Assembly (NCBI GenBank): GCA_009746045.1
Contig: RPFO01000406.1
Coordinates: 2,498,835-2,562,834 of the forward strand
Length of the DNA stretch: 64,000 bases
Reading direction: 5' to 3'
DNA from: Mesostigma viride
Taxonomy: Eukaryota > Streptophyta > Mesostigmatophyceae > Mesostigmatales > Mesostigmataceae
The notes under the pieces were generated by a model. The model was given only the letters and a program-made list of their open reading frames with translations, was not told the DNA's origin and ran no database searches. Below, piece after piece: positions 22,231 to 36,672 of this stretch (the stretch's first letter is position 1; every line of letters starts with the position of its first letter). A program made the position numbers and the translations under genes.

Positions 22231-23940
22231 GTGGGTGGATGGGTGCTTTGGGGTGGCAAATGGGGAGGGGTAGCAGAGGTTCATAGACAACAAACGGCTC
22301 GGCAACCATGGCTGTGGGTGGTGCCCCCCAAGACTGTGCTGCCCCACCCGGGCATCATCTCAGACGTCTATGTGAAGGGTCGATGCTCCTCTGCAAAGAG
22401 TGACTTGGTGTCCTATGAGTACTCTATCCAAGTCACTGTCCGAGTGGTGGTGGGATTACCAAGGGCTACCCGATGTGTGGTCTACAGCGGTGGGGATCCC
22501 TGGAAGGCTGAGGCGGGTGTGGACGGTGTTAAAGGCGCTGACGATGAGGCACTCGCATGCCGTGGCATTAGGGGAGGCCATACATGAGATTGTTGGTGCT
22601 CCATGCGACGGTGCGACGGTTGCATTGGACCCTTTACATTGGACCCTTTGTAGGCGGCAGGTGAAGTACCTCACAAGTGCGGGGTAGCTGGCTGTGGTGC
22701 CCAATGAGTGGGGTATCCCGACTAGGTTGGTCATCAAGTACAAGGAGGGCCGGAGCACTGGGGAAATGCAGATTGACTTGGTGATGTGTTGAAGGGCCCC
22801 CCGGCCCAAATGCCGTCTATCACTATTGATGACTTGGTGGGAAGCAATGTGCGCACGTGTCAGTCGGTGAATCGCTTACTATTGAGTGCGTTTGATGTGT
22901 GGTACCTCCCTACCGACCTAGTGCCCTCCGCGAAGAAGACCATCAAGGCCAGCATGGAGGGGGAGAGATTGGAGGCCCTGGGAGTGGTGTACCGCCGTAA
23001 TGGCGTGCTGGAGCCAACGGCAAAGCAGCTAGTGCTAGCCGTGGCCCATACCCTTGCTATTCTAGAACGGGGACGCGCTAGTGCTGAAGGGCTGGCTGCG
23101 ATTGTGGGGCGATTGTTGTGGCTGCAGATGCGGAGTCCACACTGCCTTTCTATCTGGCAGCAAAGCTTCAAGTTCATCAACCTAAACGGGTGGGGGCTGA
23201 CGAGCTGGCCCTTGTGGGAAGGTGTGAGGGACGAGTTGGAGTGCGCAGCTGCCCTAGCTGTTATGCTGAGAGTCACTGGATTGTGCAGCCTCCCTAGCCC
23301 CAGTGGTGGTGGCAACAGATGCTTCAAGCTACATATGGGCAAGGGGTGGCCTACATATGCTGCGATGGAGCCAATTGCGATGTGACGGAACTGGTGCAGG
23401 CACGGGAGGTGCGGTGCTACCCAACGTTGCTTATTCCCGACGAGCTAACCTCGATGGTGGGGCCAAGGCCTTTGACGCACACTGCGATGCGGGCGATGCT
23501 TCACGGCAGGTTGTGTGTGGGCATCCGAAGTTGCTAGCGAGACCGGAGCATGCGCATGAATAAGGAGGTGTGACCTGCGGTGAAGGGGGTGGAGCGGTCT
23601 TCAAGGAGTCTCGGGACGTGGGGTGGTGAGATTGGTGGATTCTAACGCCGCCCTAGACTGCCTAGCAAAGGGACTGGGGTGCCGTCGGTCATCTTCTTAG
23701 TAACCGGCTAAACAAGCAGTGCCGCAAGCTGTGTTCGCTTATACCTTATGTAGTACATACTCGCTCCCACTGGGTCTGGATGCTGAGCGAGCTTCAGACA
23801 GCTGATGCTCCGTCGCGCGGGCTGTCCATGGCTGCTGTTTTATCGGGTTGGGTCCGCGACCTCACTACTGAAGGCATCCATCCTAACCCCGGGCCCCGAG
23901 CTCCAGCAAGCTCCCTGCCATTACTAGAGGGGAACTTGGT
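22231..23940 (+). mobile_element. Old RT/RNase H retroelement fossil (LTR kin or DIRS-like), broken
   Basis: Parts recognised on the + strand are a reverse-transcriptase palm/thumb-like region (about 22790-23280, with LVPSAKKTIKA, LGVVY and IVGRLLWLQMRSPH), an RNase H-like start (VVATDASSYIWG, about 23303) and an RNase H-like end (LQTADAPSRG, about 23790). These are followed by a short stretch with a 2A-like EGIHPNPGP tail. No terminal repeats were found, and the ends are uncertain. It is broken, with several interruptions, and looks considerably older than the Copia element at 50-58 kb. It could be DIRS-like, but no recombinase was seen. Confidence 0.55.
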
Positions 23941-23963
23941 GAAACCCGCTATGCTGCTGCAGC

Positions 23964-24330
23964 CCGGGTTGGCAAATGCGTCGGGGAGTATAATACGTCA
24001 GGGTATAATACGGGGTATAATACGCCGGGCTGGCAAAATACGTGCAGAATACGTGCAAAATACATACGTGACTGTGCATTAGCTTGTAGGTGTGGATCTA
24101 CATCAAGAACACTCATAACAATGTAAAATGTTGAGAACAAAAAAAAATTACTATTTCCCCCTGATTTTCCCGTGATTTTTAATTGAGCTTGTAGCACTCC
24201 GACTAACCATTGTATGGGTGCATATGGCAATGTGCATCAGTCCATATGGGTGCATATGGCATTGTGCATCAGTCCATAAATTTTTGCGCACAGGTGCTCA
24301 AGAAGCGATTGTTGGTTCAACATATGTATT
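23964..24330 (+). mobile_element. hAT-like terminus fragment (H3)
   Basis: It starts CCGGGTTGGCAAATGCG, the same end as H1 and H2, followed by the family's typical tataatacg and aaaatacgtgc runs (23990-24065). The rest is cut off where the Mutator-like element begins. No opposite end was found. Confidence 0.7.
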
Positions 24331-24545
24331 ACACAAGCCGGCTCACTTCCGTGAGACGCCGGTGAGACGTTTTCACGTCCGTGAGACACCCCAAACTCAC
24401 CTAGGGGCAACATCTAAACTCACCTAGGTGGAACACCCCATTTTCCCAGACTCGCCTTAAGGTGGAACACCCAAACTTACCTAGGTGGAACACCTACACT
24501 ATGCTGCTTTTTCTCTTTCATATTAATAAAATATACAATAATCAA

Positions 24546-26178
24546 TTAACCCACACATAGTCCGGGAATGGGTTTTTGGCATTTTTAGACCCCTGAAAAT
24601 GCAAAAAATCATAACTCATAGGCCACGACTCCAAATACCCCCAACCAAGGTGCTAGGAGTATCTACACTTGAAGGGCTTTCAGAAAATGCAATAATATCA
24701 CGAGTGCATTAAGTGATTTGCAAGATATTTGCTGTCAAAGTTGGGCAAAAGACGATCATTTTCAGGTAAGCAAAGTCCCCTTAGATAATAAGACCTACTG
24801 GGAGGGTCAGGAACCTCAATATTAACCCATATGTAGTCCGGGAATGGGTTTTTGGCATTTTTAGACCCCTGAAAATGGAAAAAAATCGTAACTCATAGGC
24901 CACAACTCCAAATACCCCCAACCAAGGGGCTAGGAGTATCTACACTTCAAGGGCTTTCGGAATATGCAATAAATTTCGAGTCCATTCAGTGCTTTGCAAG
25001 ATATTTACTGCCAAAGTTGGACAAAAGACGATCGTTTTCAGGTAAGCAAAATCCCCTTACATAGATAATAACATCTACTGGGAGGGTCAGGAACCTGAAT
25101 ATTAACATTGGACAATTTCATTGGATAGTGCCACCATGCTTTCCTTGGGTCAGACCGCACGGATAGCCCATCTGACCTATATAATGCGCTCACTTACGTG
25201 TGTGGGTTACACGCGCGTAAGCAGCCATCCATGAAATGCCACACAGTTATGCATTGTATACAGCCACATAGGACTGTCAAAAGTGCTGGGAAACAAAGAA
25301 GTGCTAAACCAGCATCAACGGAATGGCATCCTCCAAAGAAACACCACAAACTGAGCAGATTTGGGGCTAATAGCAGACATACAGCAGGCATGGAAACCTG
25401 CTGCAAGAGGCACTGATACACTCGTGAAAAATCGATGTATAAACGACAGATTCCCGTGCAAACGACATCCAAACACGTTGCCGTACCTGGCTCGATCACG
25501 ACCTTTCCGGGTTCTGCTGGCCGAGACCCTCATATCTCACACTGGCTAATGCTTTCCAGGCATAGGCCGCCATAGCCGCATAGTGAATGCATCCAACATG
25601 ATTACCAGGTTGATGTTCTGTGCAAAGATGACCTATAAACGCATCCGAATTCACAGGACGCTGCTGCGGATGTCCCGTACCAAAACTGGGTGCTCGGGCT
25701 GGCGCAGACTGCCCGGCCAGAAGAAGAAAATCGAAATATGACATGCCATTACTCATCTGGTACTGACGACCAAGAAAGCAGTAATTTCCTACCTGTATTT
25801 TACCAATGCTACACATCTGGCCACCCCTGACCTACGAAAATCACGCATCATCATTCTGAGCAACATTCTGAACCGTTACAAGCCGCGAGACGCAAAATTT
25901 CCTTGATAACGGCACGCTGGCAACCATATCTAGTTACGCGCGCGCGAGTGAAAATTTCCCGCCAAAGTCACGTGATACTGTCTCAATACACGTTGTAATT
26001 ACCAGGCTATGGCGAATATTTCCCCCAAACCTATGCATCACCTTCGTCCCTAAGTGTTCCCAGACCCACCGGACAACTTTCCTTCGTCACGGGTGGCGCG
26101 GCGCTCCTGGAATTGAGCGCCGCGCCACCGGGGGTCAAACAGTTCGATATATTGAACTGTTTCCGGACTATGGGTTAA
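24546..26178 (+). mobile_element. Family B/E TTAA element, copy E
   Basis: TTAA CCCACACATAGTCCGG at left and CCGGACTATGGG TTAA at right. The left terminal 276 bp are present twice in tandem (24546-24821 and 24822-25103), each starting at TTAA and ending gggagggtcaggaacct. The interior matches B at 2.4-3.7 kb in reverse orientation. No transposase is present. Confidence 0.85.
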
Positions 26179-26935
26179 GGGGCTTCCCATCGTCAGCATG
26201 TGCCACCAGGTGTGCTGGCCATCACCTGGCAAGCTATAGCAGCTTAGGCCTAGTTTATCCTTGCTAGGGCAAGCTGAAATAGGCTTAAAATCACTAGTTT
26301 GTTGGTGGCTGCCTCCTAGAATGCATGCCTTGCGTAGGGTATCCGTACCACGGTACCTACGTGCATGGACAAGGTGGCACCTGCACATAGGTGCCATGTA
26401 CAATGTGTAAGGGCAGTGTGATGATGCAGTTATGTTTCCCCATCATTGTGGAAGGGAAATGTATTGTGCATTTGTGTGGCATGGTTGGGGGCCATATTAG
26501 TAGGTATTAGTAGGTAGTATGCCCACCCCTACCCCCTTGGTTGCTTTTTACCACCGGTACCCCTATGGGCTGTACTGGGTGTAACTGCTGGTATACCCAA
26601 CCAAATGATGACCCCAATGGCTCAAACTGTTCAGCAACTAATTGTTTATCATCCCTGAAGTGGTAGGTGCCTAGGTCTTACAACATAATTCAAAATGCAC
26701 ATTCTACCAAAAATAAAAACGCTCGTCTTGACCCCCCTGACTTTGACGGCAGTTATACATGGCCTACCCTGCATATATGTAAGGTTGTGATAAACCAACC
26801 GGAAGGGCAACTCATGGACATGCTTGGCCCCCAAGGACAGCCATTGGATATGGGTAGGTTGGATGGCATCTGGTTTGCAAAATTGTGAAGTTACAGCCGA
26901 TGCATCGGCAGTATTTCTGCCCATTTAGGGGTTAA
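26179..26935 (-). mobile_element. Family A element, copy A4, truncated
   Basis: A minus-strand copy whose tip (CCATTTAGGGG TTAA read on +) ends at 26935. Similarity to A3 runs left for about 750 bp and stops at the TTAA of E. The distal half is lost. It abuts the end of the transposase frame and so truncated that gene. Confidence 0.85.
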
Positions 26936-28532
26936 AGTAGTGCAGCAGTGCGTTGGCTAGTGCCCCCTTGAGGTGGACTGCCCCCATGTGCCCGTTGGCA
27001 TGGATGCACGTGCGGAAGGAATAACACATGGAGTTCACTGTGGGGTAATCTACATAGCACCCCCCTGAGCTTGTCCAGGTGCTCCTTCTTGAGCTTGGTC
27101 AGTGCATTGTACAAACACCCCCCCAAGTGATTGATGTCCTCCTTCTCGGGGATGAGGCCTGCCTCTGAGAGGAACTCGTCGTCTTTGACCCGTGCAAACC
27201 AGGTGGTGTCACCATCGCTAACCACCTCAGCGGCGTACAAGCGTTGGGCCATATCCTTTGGCAGCACCTCCTTCTCCCCTCCCGCCCCCTCCTCCCCTGC
27301 TGCCCCCTCCTCCCCGTGCACCACCTGCCCCGTGCTGATGCCCGCAACCGTGGATGCCAGGTCACGCAGCAAGAAGACAGCCCCCTCCCCTTCCATGCTT
27401 CTACTGCTGCCTGTGTGGTTGAGATAGCACACATGGGGACCGGGCTCCTTGCCTGCCTTGCTAGCCACCTCGCAGGCCTGACACCAGTTGCCAGAGACAT
27501 GGTGCCCCACGCACAGCCCAGTGCCATCGTGAATTACCGACTGCTGGCCAAAGGGGATGCAAAACCCCGGTTGGGCCATGACCCATCCAGCGTCAGGCGG
27601 CAGCCCTGCCTTCCCTCCCCATCTATGTACGCCAAAGCGCTTGTGCTCCTGCTCCCAAGCCCGCACCGTCTCCCTGTTCTCCATTATGTAGCTGATCGTG
27701 CGGGTGCTCCTTGACAATAGACGTGGCAGCTGCGACATCCTTACGCCACGTGCTATGCCCAGTGGTGCACCTCAGCCCTAGGAGCGTGGCTAGCCGCACG
27801 AGCATGGGCTGGCTGATACCAAACAACACCCCAGCAACTGCCATGAAGCTGTTGAGCATATTGCGATCCACACCCGGCCGCAGGTCAGAGTTGGGGGAGA
27901 GGATGTCTTTGGTACACCACCATGGGCTGCCATCCACCCCCGCGCAGCTGCTATTAGTGCACCATAGCACCACAGAAGATGGGCTGCCACGATCAGCAGT
28001 CGCGTGCAGCTCTGGTTCCCCTATCTTGACAGTGCACAGCTTGCAGGAGGGGCATGCCATGGCACCAAGAATGGCCTCAAGATTGTGGGCATCCACCACC
28101 AAACGAGGCATCTCAAATGGCTGGCCACGAGTAGGGGCAGGCGCAGTGTGACGCGAGGTGTATACCTTCAATGATGTGATTTCCTCGCGATTCCACCTTC
28201 TTGGGCGACGGCGGATACATCACTGGTGCCTTCCTTTTCCGCCCAAGTGCTGCTCGACGGAGTAGATTGCGCACCGGCCTCGCAGTACCAGGGGTCGATC
28301 CCCGCGTTGCTGGTGTTGCTGGGCTGACGCTTGTTGATTCCCTGCTTTTCCTTTTCCCTTTCTGTACGCGCGGCCGACCTGGCTTTTTCTCTTTGGTCGA
28401 GCCGAGAGGGCGCCCCCTGCGTGCAGGCTCAGGCGTTGCTGCTGCCTCAAAATCCTCGCCTAGCCACGCAGCGGCTACCTCCGCAACCCGCCGCCCCTGC
28501 TGCGCCAATTTATTCCTCTTTGCCCTGCCCAT
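26936..28532 (-). pseudogene. Mutator-like (Kolobok-like) DDE transposase, decayed
   Basis: The product would cut and paste its own element in the nucleus. Read from 28532 leftwards: a basic Arg/Lys-rich N-terminus (PLGSTKEKKPGRPRVQKG); a CPSCKLC zinc-ribbon-like start near 28045; VDRNMLNSFMAVAGVLFGIS then STWRKDVAAA (about 27730-27870); GWVMAQPGFCIPFGQQSVI (first catalytic block, about 27560); NWCQACEVASKAG and CYLNHTGSSRSMEGEGAVF (about 27370-27480), the strongest family signature; and VSDGDTTWFARVKDDEF (second catalytic block, about 27170-27220). This order matches the animal-type 'Mutator-like transposase' domain, for which known members read GDGTW...G..S..ME...GDGD. The frame changes near 28165 and near 27720, so it is a pseudogene or contains unrecognised introns. 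It is cut off by A4 at 26936. An acidic GEEGAAGEEGAGGEKE insert is unusual. Confidence 0.75.
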
Positions 28533-28802
28533 TTCTACTGTTTGCGGGAATCGTGATATATTGCACGAAAAATTCTGTTATCTGTCTGACGTGGGTATGA
28601 AGCCCACATACGCGGAATCTGGAAAACGAGGCCGAATAATGTCGTAAATCTCTTTCGGCAGCTCTTTGGCACTCCCGTCTGGCTCGCTCCACCCAATTAT
28701 CGCAGCAAACCAGCGATACGCTGCGTAAGTTTCTAAACTTATTATACGAGTCCGTGACCTCCTGGGGAGGGGTTTGATTTCTGCCGGCCGAGCCGAGAAT
28801 AA

Positions 28803-29150
28803 TTAGCTTTTCCCGGGACACGATTTGTTCGAGCTCAAATGTGCCATACAAATGTACCCGTTTTCATTTTTCCACGCTACAATGGCCTGAACAGCCGCGT
28901 CTTCTAGAGCCTGATCGTCAATCACCGCGGCCATCGCACCGTCGTCTCGCACAATTTTTCCGTGCACGTGAAATTTTAGCTTCAGTTCCGGCGCGAATTT
29001 TTGGGCGCCAAAAAATTCGCGCATGTCCCGTCCCCTTAAACTGTATGTACATGTGTCAAAGATTGCCACATGGCGATTCGCTGCTGGCAGAGCCTTGGAT
29101 ATATTTACAGAAGTACTAGCACATATATGTACATGTACGTACCTTGCCAC
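28803..29150 (-). CDS. Hypothetical second frame of transposon G1
   Basis: I do not recognise it. The frame is open for 115 codons. The part from the internal MREFFGAQKFAPELKLKF onward, with DDQALEDAAVQAIVAWKNENGYI, looks more protein-like than the N-terminal stretch. The DNA around 28995-29025 is a near-palindrome (GGCGCGAATTTTTGGGCGCC). The right flank (29040-29150) is preserved in the small derivative at 47.9 kb, so it belongs to the element. It lies upstream of the transposase on the same strand and could be its 5' exon. Confidence 0.35.
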   Translation of the reverse strand: MARYVHVHICASTSVNISKALPAANRHVAIFDTCTYSLRGRDMREFFGAQKFAPELKLKFHVHGKIVRDDGAMAAVIDDQALEDAAVQAIVAWKNENGYICMAHLSSNKSCPGKS

Positions 29151-29279
29151 TCACCACGGTGGATCACCCCATTTTCCCAAACTCGCCTAGGTTGAACACC
29201 CAAACTCACCTAGGTGGAACACCTAAACTCACCTAGGAGTAACACCCCCATGCTCCTAAACTCGCGTAGGTGGGACATG

Positions 29280-29310
29280 ACCTAAACCCTAAACCCTAAA
29301 CCTTAAACGT
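29280..29310 (-). repeat. Interstitial telomere-like repeat (CCCTAAA)n
   Basis: Contains cctaaaccctaaaccctaaacc followed by one decayed unit. It is plant/green-algal type and immediately adjoins the right edge of transposon G1. Confidence 0.85.
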
Positions 29311-29790
29311 TGTGAGGGAGCCTGGAATATGTTGTATTGGCAACCAATTACACACCATAGTTGAGATTTGTCACCGTGAGGGATTTCGCCAAAATGGAAT
29401 TGCTCCTGCTTTTGTTGACGGTGCCCAAAGCTCACACAACACCACATGCACACCAAACACTACATATCCCCTGACCAATTAGATCTCAGGATAACTGGAT
29501 ATAAAGCCCTTGCTTATGCTAAGATAGACACCATGTGAGGTGGGCCACATTCTTCCGTATGTCCACTTCAGACTGGCCTTCCAAGAAAATATCTGCATAG
29601 CTGTACTCTTTCAAAGCTTGTTTAAGAATTCGGTTAAGAATAGATTCTTTCAGCCAGAACTGCTGAAGAAAAAGCTGCAAAGCACGTTTGTTGCCAACCC
29701 GATTTGAAGAGTCAACCTGACGTTGCAGTGGCTACGCATGTGCCGGCGAACAAAAAAAAGAACCATTATGAGTCTTTCTGGCGATGATGA
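29311..29790 (-). other. Unassigned sequence with a short coding-like minus frame
   Basis: On the minus strand between about 29715 and 29519 a frame without an ATG reads RQVDSSNRVGNKRALQLF and continues through LKESILNRILKQALKE to a stop. Its composition looks protein-like (helical, charged), but I recognise no family. It could be a fragment of a gene or of another element. Confidence 0.3.
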
Positions 29791-30466
29791 CCCCGCAATG
29801 GGCGCAATTACAGCCGATACATAAGCTGTAACTTCCCCATTTTGTAAACCAGCCCCTGTACAACCAAGGCCCAAGCAATATCTAATGGCTGTCCTTGGGC
29901 GGCAAGCATGTCCATGAGTTGCCCTAAGGGGTGAGCTATCACAACCTCACATATGTATATGCATGGAAGGCCACGTATAACTACCGTCAAATTCAGGGGG
30001 GTCAAGACGCCCGTTTTCATTCTTGGTAGATTGTGCGTTTTGGATTATGTAATATGACCTAGACACCTACCACTTCAAGGTCGATGATAAACAACTAGTT
30101 GCTGAACAGATTGAGCCATTGGGGTCATTATTTGGGTCTACTGGTATACCCGTAGTTACACCCAGTACAGCGTAGAGGTGTACCATTGTTAAAAAGCAAC
30201 CAAGGGGGTATGTAGGGGTGGGCATACCACCTACTACTATGGCCACCAACCATGCCATACAACACATTTCCCTTCCACAATGATGGGAAAACATAGCCGC
30301 ATCATCACACTGCCCTTATATGGCACCTATACATGTGCAGGTGCCACCTTGTCCAAGCACGCAGGTAACGCGGTACGGAAACCCTACGCAAAGCATGCAT
30401 TCATTCTAGGAAGCAATCACCAACAAACTAGTGATGTTAAGCCTATTTCAGCTTTCCCCAGCTAAT
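29791..30466 (+). mobile_element. Family A variant, copy A5, truncated
   Basis: It shares the A interior (ggctgtccttggg, aagcatgtccatgagttgcc) but carries the variant segment ccagcccctgtacaacca, found also in the fragment at 48.7 kb. The tip is decayed and similarity ends near 30466. Confidence 0.75.
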
Positions 30467-30676
30467 GCTGATCTTCCACCCCATGTCAGCACCTCTGCTG
30501 CTGAATAGATGGTGGTACAGGTGCACCCTGTGCATCTAGAGCAGGTGGCTCTTACATCCCCCACTTGCAGGTTGTTGCTTCGAATGTATTAAGAACCGTA
30601 TCACCCCCTGTCAGGGATATGTGTTCCATTTGCTCCCAACGGAGGCATGGTATAATTTAATTTGACATTTTTAAAT
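30467..30676 (+). mobile_element. LINE 3' end fragment
   Basis: The end tgctcccaacggaggcatgg followed by tataatttaatttgac matches, in opposite orientation, the 3' end of LINE 1 (12614-12660 read on minus). A similar tail is at 43640-43730. Only the 3' UTR is present. Confidence 0.6.
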
Positions 30677-30725
30677 GTCTCTTCTGGTGATCATACATTT
30701 GTTCCCACCACCCACACGTGTGCAG

Positions 30726-30882
30726 CAACGGACCGAAGCGCGCTGGAAGATATCTTCTTCGGATTTGGATATCCCTACGATTACCTCGATTGGTATGATC
30801 CTGCTGTACCTACCTGCGATTTTGTCTTTGTCACATGCAACCCAGCCCGAGACCGCGTCATCGCCATAGACCTTCCAGATGG
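30726..30882 (+). CDS. LRR gene exon 2: LRR N-terminal cap
   Basis: A 157-nt exon between acceptor tgtgcag and donor GTAAGT. It enters at phase 1 and leaves at phase 2. The translation has the layout of a plant-type LRR N-terminal cap: RSALEDIFFGFGYPYD, then LDWYDPAVPTCDF, VFVTCNP and RVIAIDLPD. The Trp and paired Cys in the W...C...V.C pattern shield the first repeat. Phase 1 entry fits exon 1 exactly. The exon ends four residues into the first repeat, so the next exon is 12 nt shorter than the standard 72. A LINE relic ends 50 bp upstream of the acceptor. Confidence 0.88.
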
Positions 30883-31123
30883 GTAAGTCCTTTCCAGATT
30901 GCTATGTTTGCTCTTTCCCTGAGTTAACTCAACCATTTTGTATGGAGACCCTAGAGCTAAATAAATATTCATCCTGCATACGTGAACCAAGCCTTGCGGT
31001 GGTGCTGGTGGTGGTGGTCAAGAGGTGGGGAGGGGGGGAAGGGGATGTGTGTGTGTGTGGGGGGCAAGTAAACAGGCAAGTAGGCAGGCAAGTAGACAGG
31101 CAGGGATTGATGGAGGTCATGAG

Positions 31124-31321
31124 CGGCAGGGAGGGAGGGAGGGAGGGAGGGAGGGAGGGAGGGAGGTCCAAGGAGGTAGGTAGGTAGCTAGGGAGGGAGG
31201 GAGGGAGGGAGGGAGGGAGGGAGGGAGGGAGGGAGGGAGGGAGGGAGGGAGGGAGGGAGGGAGGGAGGGAGGGAGGGAGGGAGGGAGGGAGGGAGGGAGG
31301 GAGGGAGGGAGGGAGGGAGGG
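31124..31321. repeat. (GGGA)n microsatellite
   Basis: About 200 bp of nearly pure gaggg units with one interruption (aggtaggtaggtagctag, about 31164-31180). The open frames within it are artefacts. It is the left side of the tract into which the next element inserted. Confidence 0.97.
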
Positions 31322-31739
31322 ACACTAGTAACTTGGCTCCTGATATTGTCAGTTTTCACTTTTTTTGCACCTGATAAACGCTGATAAACGCTGATAAACG
31401 CCTGATAAAATCCTGATAAAGGCCTGATAATGGCCTGATAATGGCTTTTTTTTCCTGATACAAACTGTAAAACTGATAAAAACTGATAAAAAAAGGCACA
31501 GTTTTGACTTTTTTCTGATAAAAAAGGGGTGATAAATTATCAGAAAAAATCAGGAGCACTCAGGGGTGATAAATTATCAGAAAAATCAGGAGCACTCAGG
31601 GGTGATAAATTATCAGCTTTATGAGGACCATGATGAACCTAAAAAAACTGATAAAACTGGGCACAAATCATCAGGTTTATCAGCTTTGTTCAAACAACTC
31701 TGCGGTGATCAATGATCATCTTTATCAAGAGCCACGTAA

Positions 31740-35390
<3,651 letters not shown>

Positions 35391-35710
35391 ATCAGTGCCG
35401 TGAGTTGCCTTTATCAGTGCCGTGCTGTTTATCAGTGCCTTTCATCAGTTTTATCAGGTTGGCTTCATGCTCCTGATAAAATCCTGATAAAATTTATATG
35501 AAAAAGTCAGTTTTAGGCACATATGTATCAGGCATTATCAGGATTTATCAACCATGCGTCCTGATATTATCAGTGCTTACATATCAGTGTTTATCAGCGT
35601 TTATCAGCGTTTATCAGTCACTCGGATTTTTTTTATCAGGTGTTTACATATCAGTTTTATCAGGCGTTTATCAGGGTTATCAGTTTTTAAATCAGAAACG
35701 AGTTACTAGT

Positions 35711-35841
35711 GGAGGGAGGGAGGGAGGGAGGGGGAGGGAGGGAGGGAGGGAGGGAGGGAGGGAGGGAGGGAGGGAGGGAGGGAGGGAGGGAGGGAGGAGG
35801 GAGGGAGGGAGGGAGGAGGGAGGGAGGGAGGGAGGGAGGGA
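35711..35841. repeat. (GGGA)n microsatellite
   Basis: Right-hand part of the tract interrupted by element K1, with a few GGGGA and GGA variants. Confidence 0.97.
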
Positions 35842-36268
35842 CTTGGCATTGCTGCTATGTACAATGTCTCATTCTGTCGTTCGTCTGAAAGACCAGGAGC
35901 TCACACTCGTCAATCTCGTTAAGTGATAGGGAGCCTATTTGTAGCAGCCCTGGCTGGGACATATGCCCTGCATGGTGACCAAGAACATGGCCCCGTCAAA
36001 GCTCATCAGCATCTCAACATACTTTGGCAAAGGATTATTTTTGGACTGTACAGCAAGCAAGGCTACATAGGAAGATACAAAAAGTCAGCTTAGTTTGTAC
36101 AAGTTGGCAGAAATGTATCACCCTTTGAGAGTGATATTATGTTGAAGCTACTATCTACTCTCTAGGCATTTCAACTTACATACATTAGCTCACACAACCT
36201 AGTTGCGATCTGTTGCTGGTGCTTGGATTTCCCATTGCATGCCAGATGCCACCCACCCACCTACCCTG
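35842..36268. other. Unassigned intronic sequence
   Basis: No domain, repeat or element end recognised. Confidence 0.4.
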
Positions 36269-36672
36269 GCACCCACCCACCCACCCACCCACCCACCCAC
36301 CCACCCACCCACCCACCCACCCACCCACCCACCCACCCACCCACCCACCCACCCACCCACCCACCCACCCACCCACCCACCCACCCACCCACCCACCCAC
36401 CCACCCACCCACCCACCCACCCACCCACCCACCCACCCACCCACTCTTCCACCCGCCCGCCCGCCCGCCTGCCCACCTGCCCGCCTGCCCGCCCCCCCGC
36501 CTGCCCGCCCCCCGGGGGTGTGAGCTTCTTCTGTCAGTTCTCACTCATGCAGTGTTTTCTTTGAATGTCTCCCCCACCCACCGCCCGCCCACCCGCCCGC
36601 CCGCCCGCCCCCGCCCGCTTGCCGCCCGCCCGCCCGCCCGCCCGCCCGTCCGCTTGCTCGCCCGCCCCCCGG
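36269..36672. repeat. (CCAC)n and (CCCG)n tetranucleotide tracts
   Basis: About 175 bp of ccacccac, then cccg-rich tracts at 36446-36530 and 36575-36670. The long THPP and GGWV reading frames here are artefacts of the repeat. Both CCCG tracts end in the same sequence, ccccccgggggtgtgagcttc. Confidence 0.97.

Larger units (their letters stand above)
24331..29277 (-). mobile_element. Mutator/Kolobok-like transposon G1, decayed, with E and A4 nested
   Basis: The left edge has GCCGGCTCACTTCCGTGAGAC, then several aactcacctaggtggaacacc repeats (24390-24510). The same repeats lie inverted or direct at the right (29150-29277). The same edge type occurs in the small copies at 45.4 and 47.9 kb, which defines the family. 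The interior carries a transposase pseudogene (26936-28532, minus) and a second frame (28803-29050, minus). E (24546-26178) and A4 (to 26935) are inserted in it. The right tip is missing, so the boundary is approximate. Confidence 0.65.

Noticed and set aside
22786-23385. Host gene in the 199-codon plus-strand frame
   Set aside because: Its thumb-like and RNase H-linked motifs place it in a retroelement fossil, not a cellular gene.
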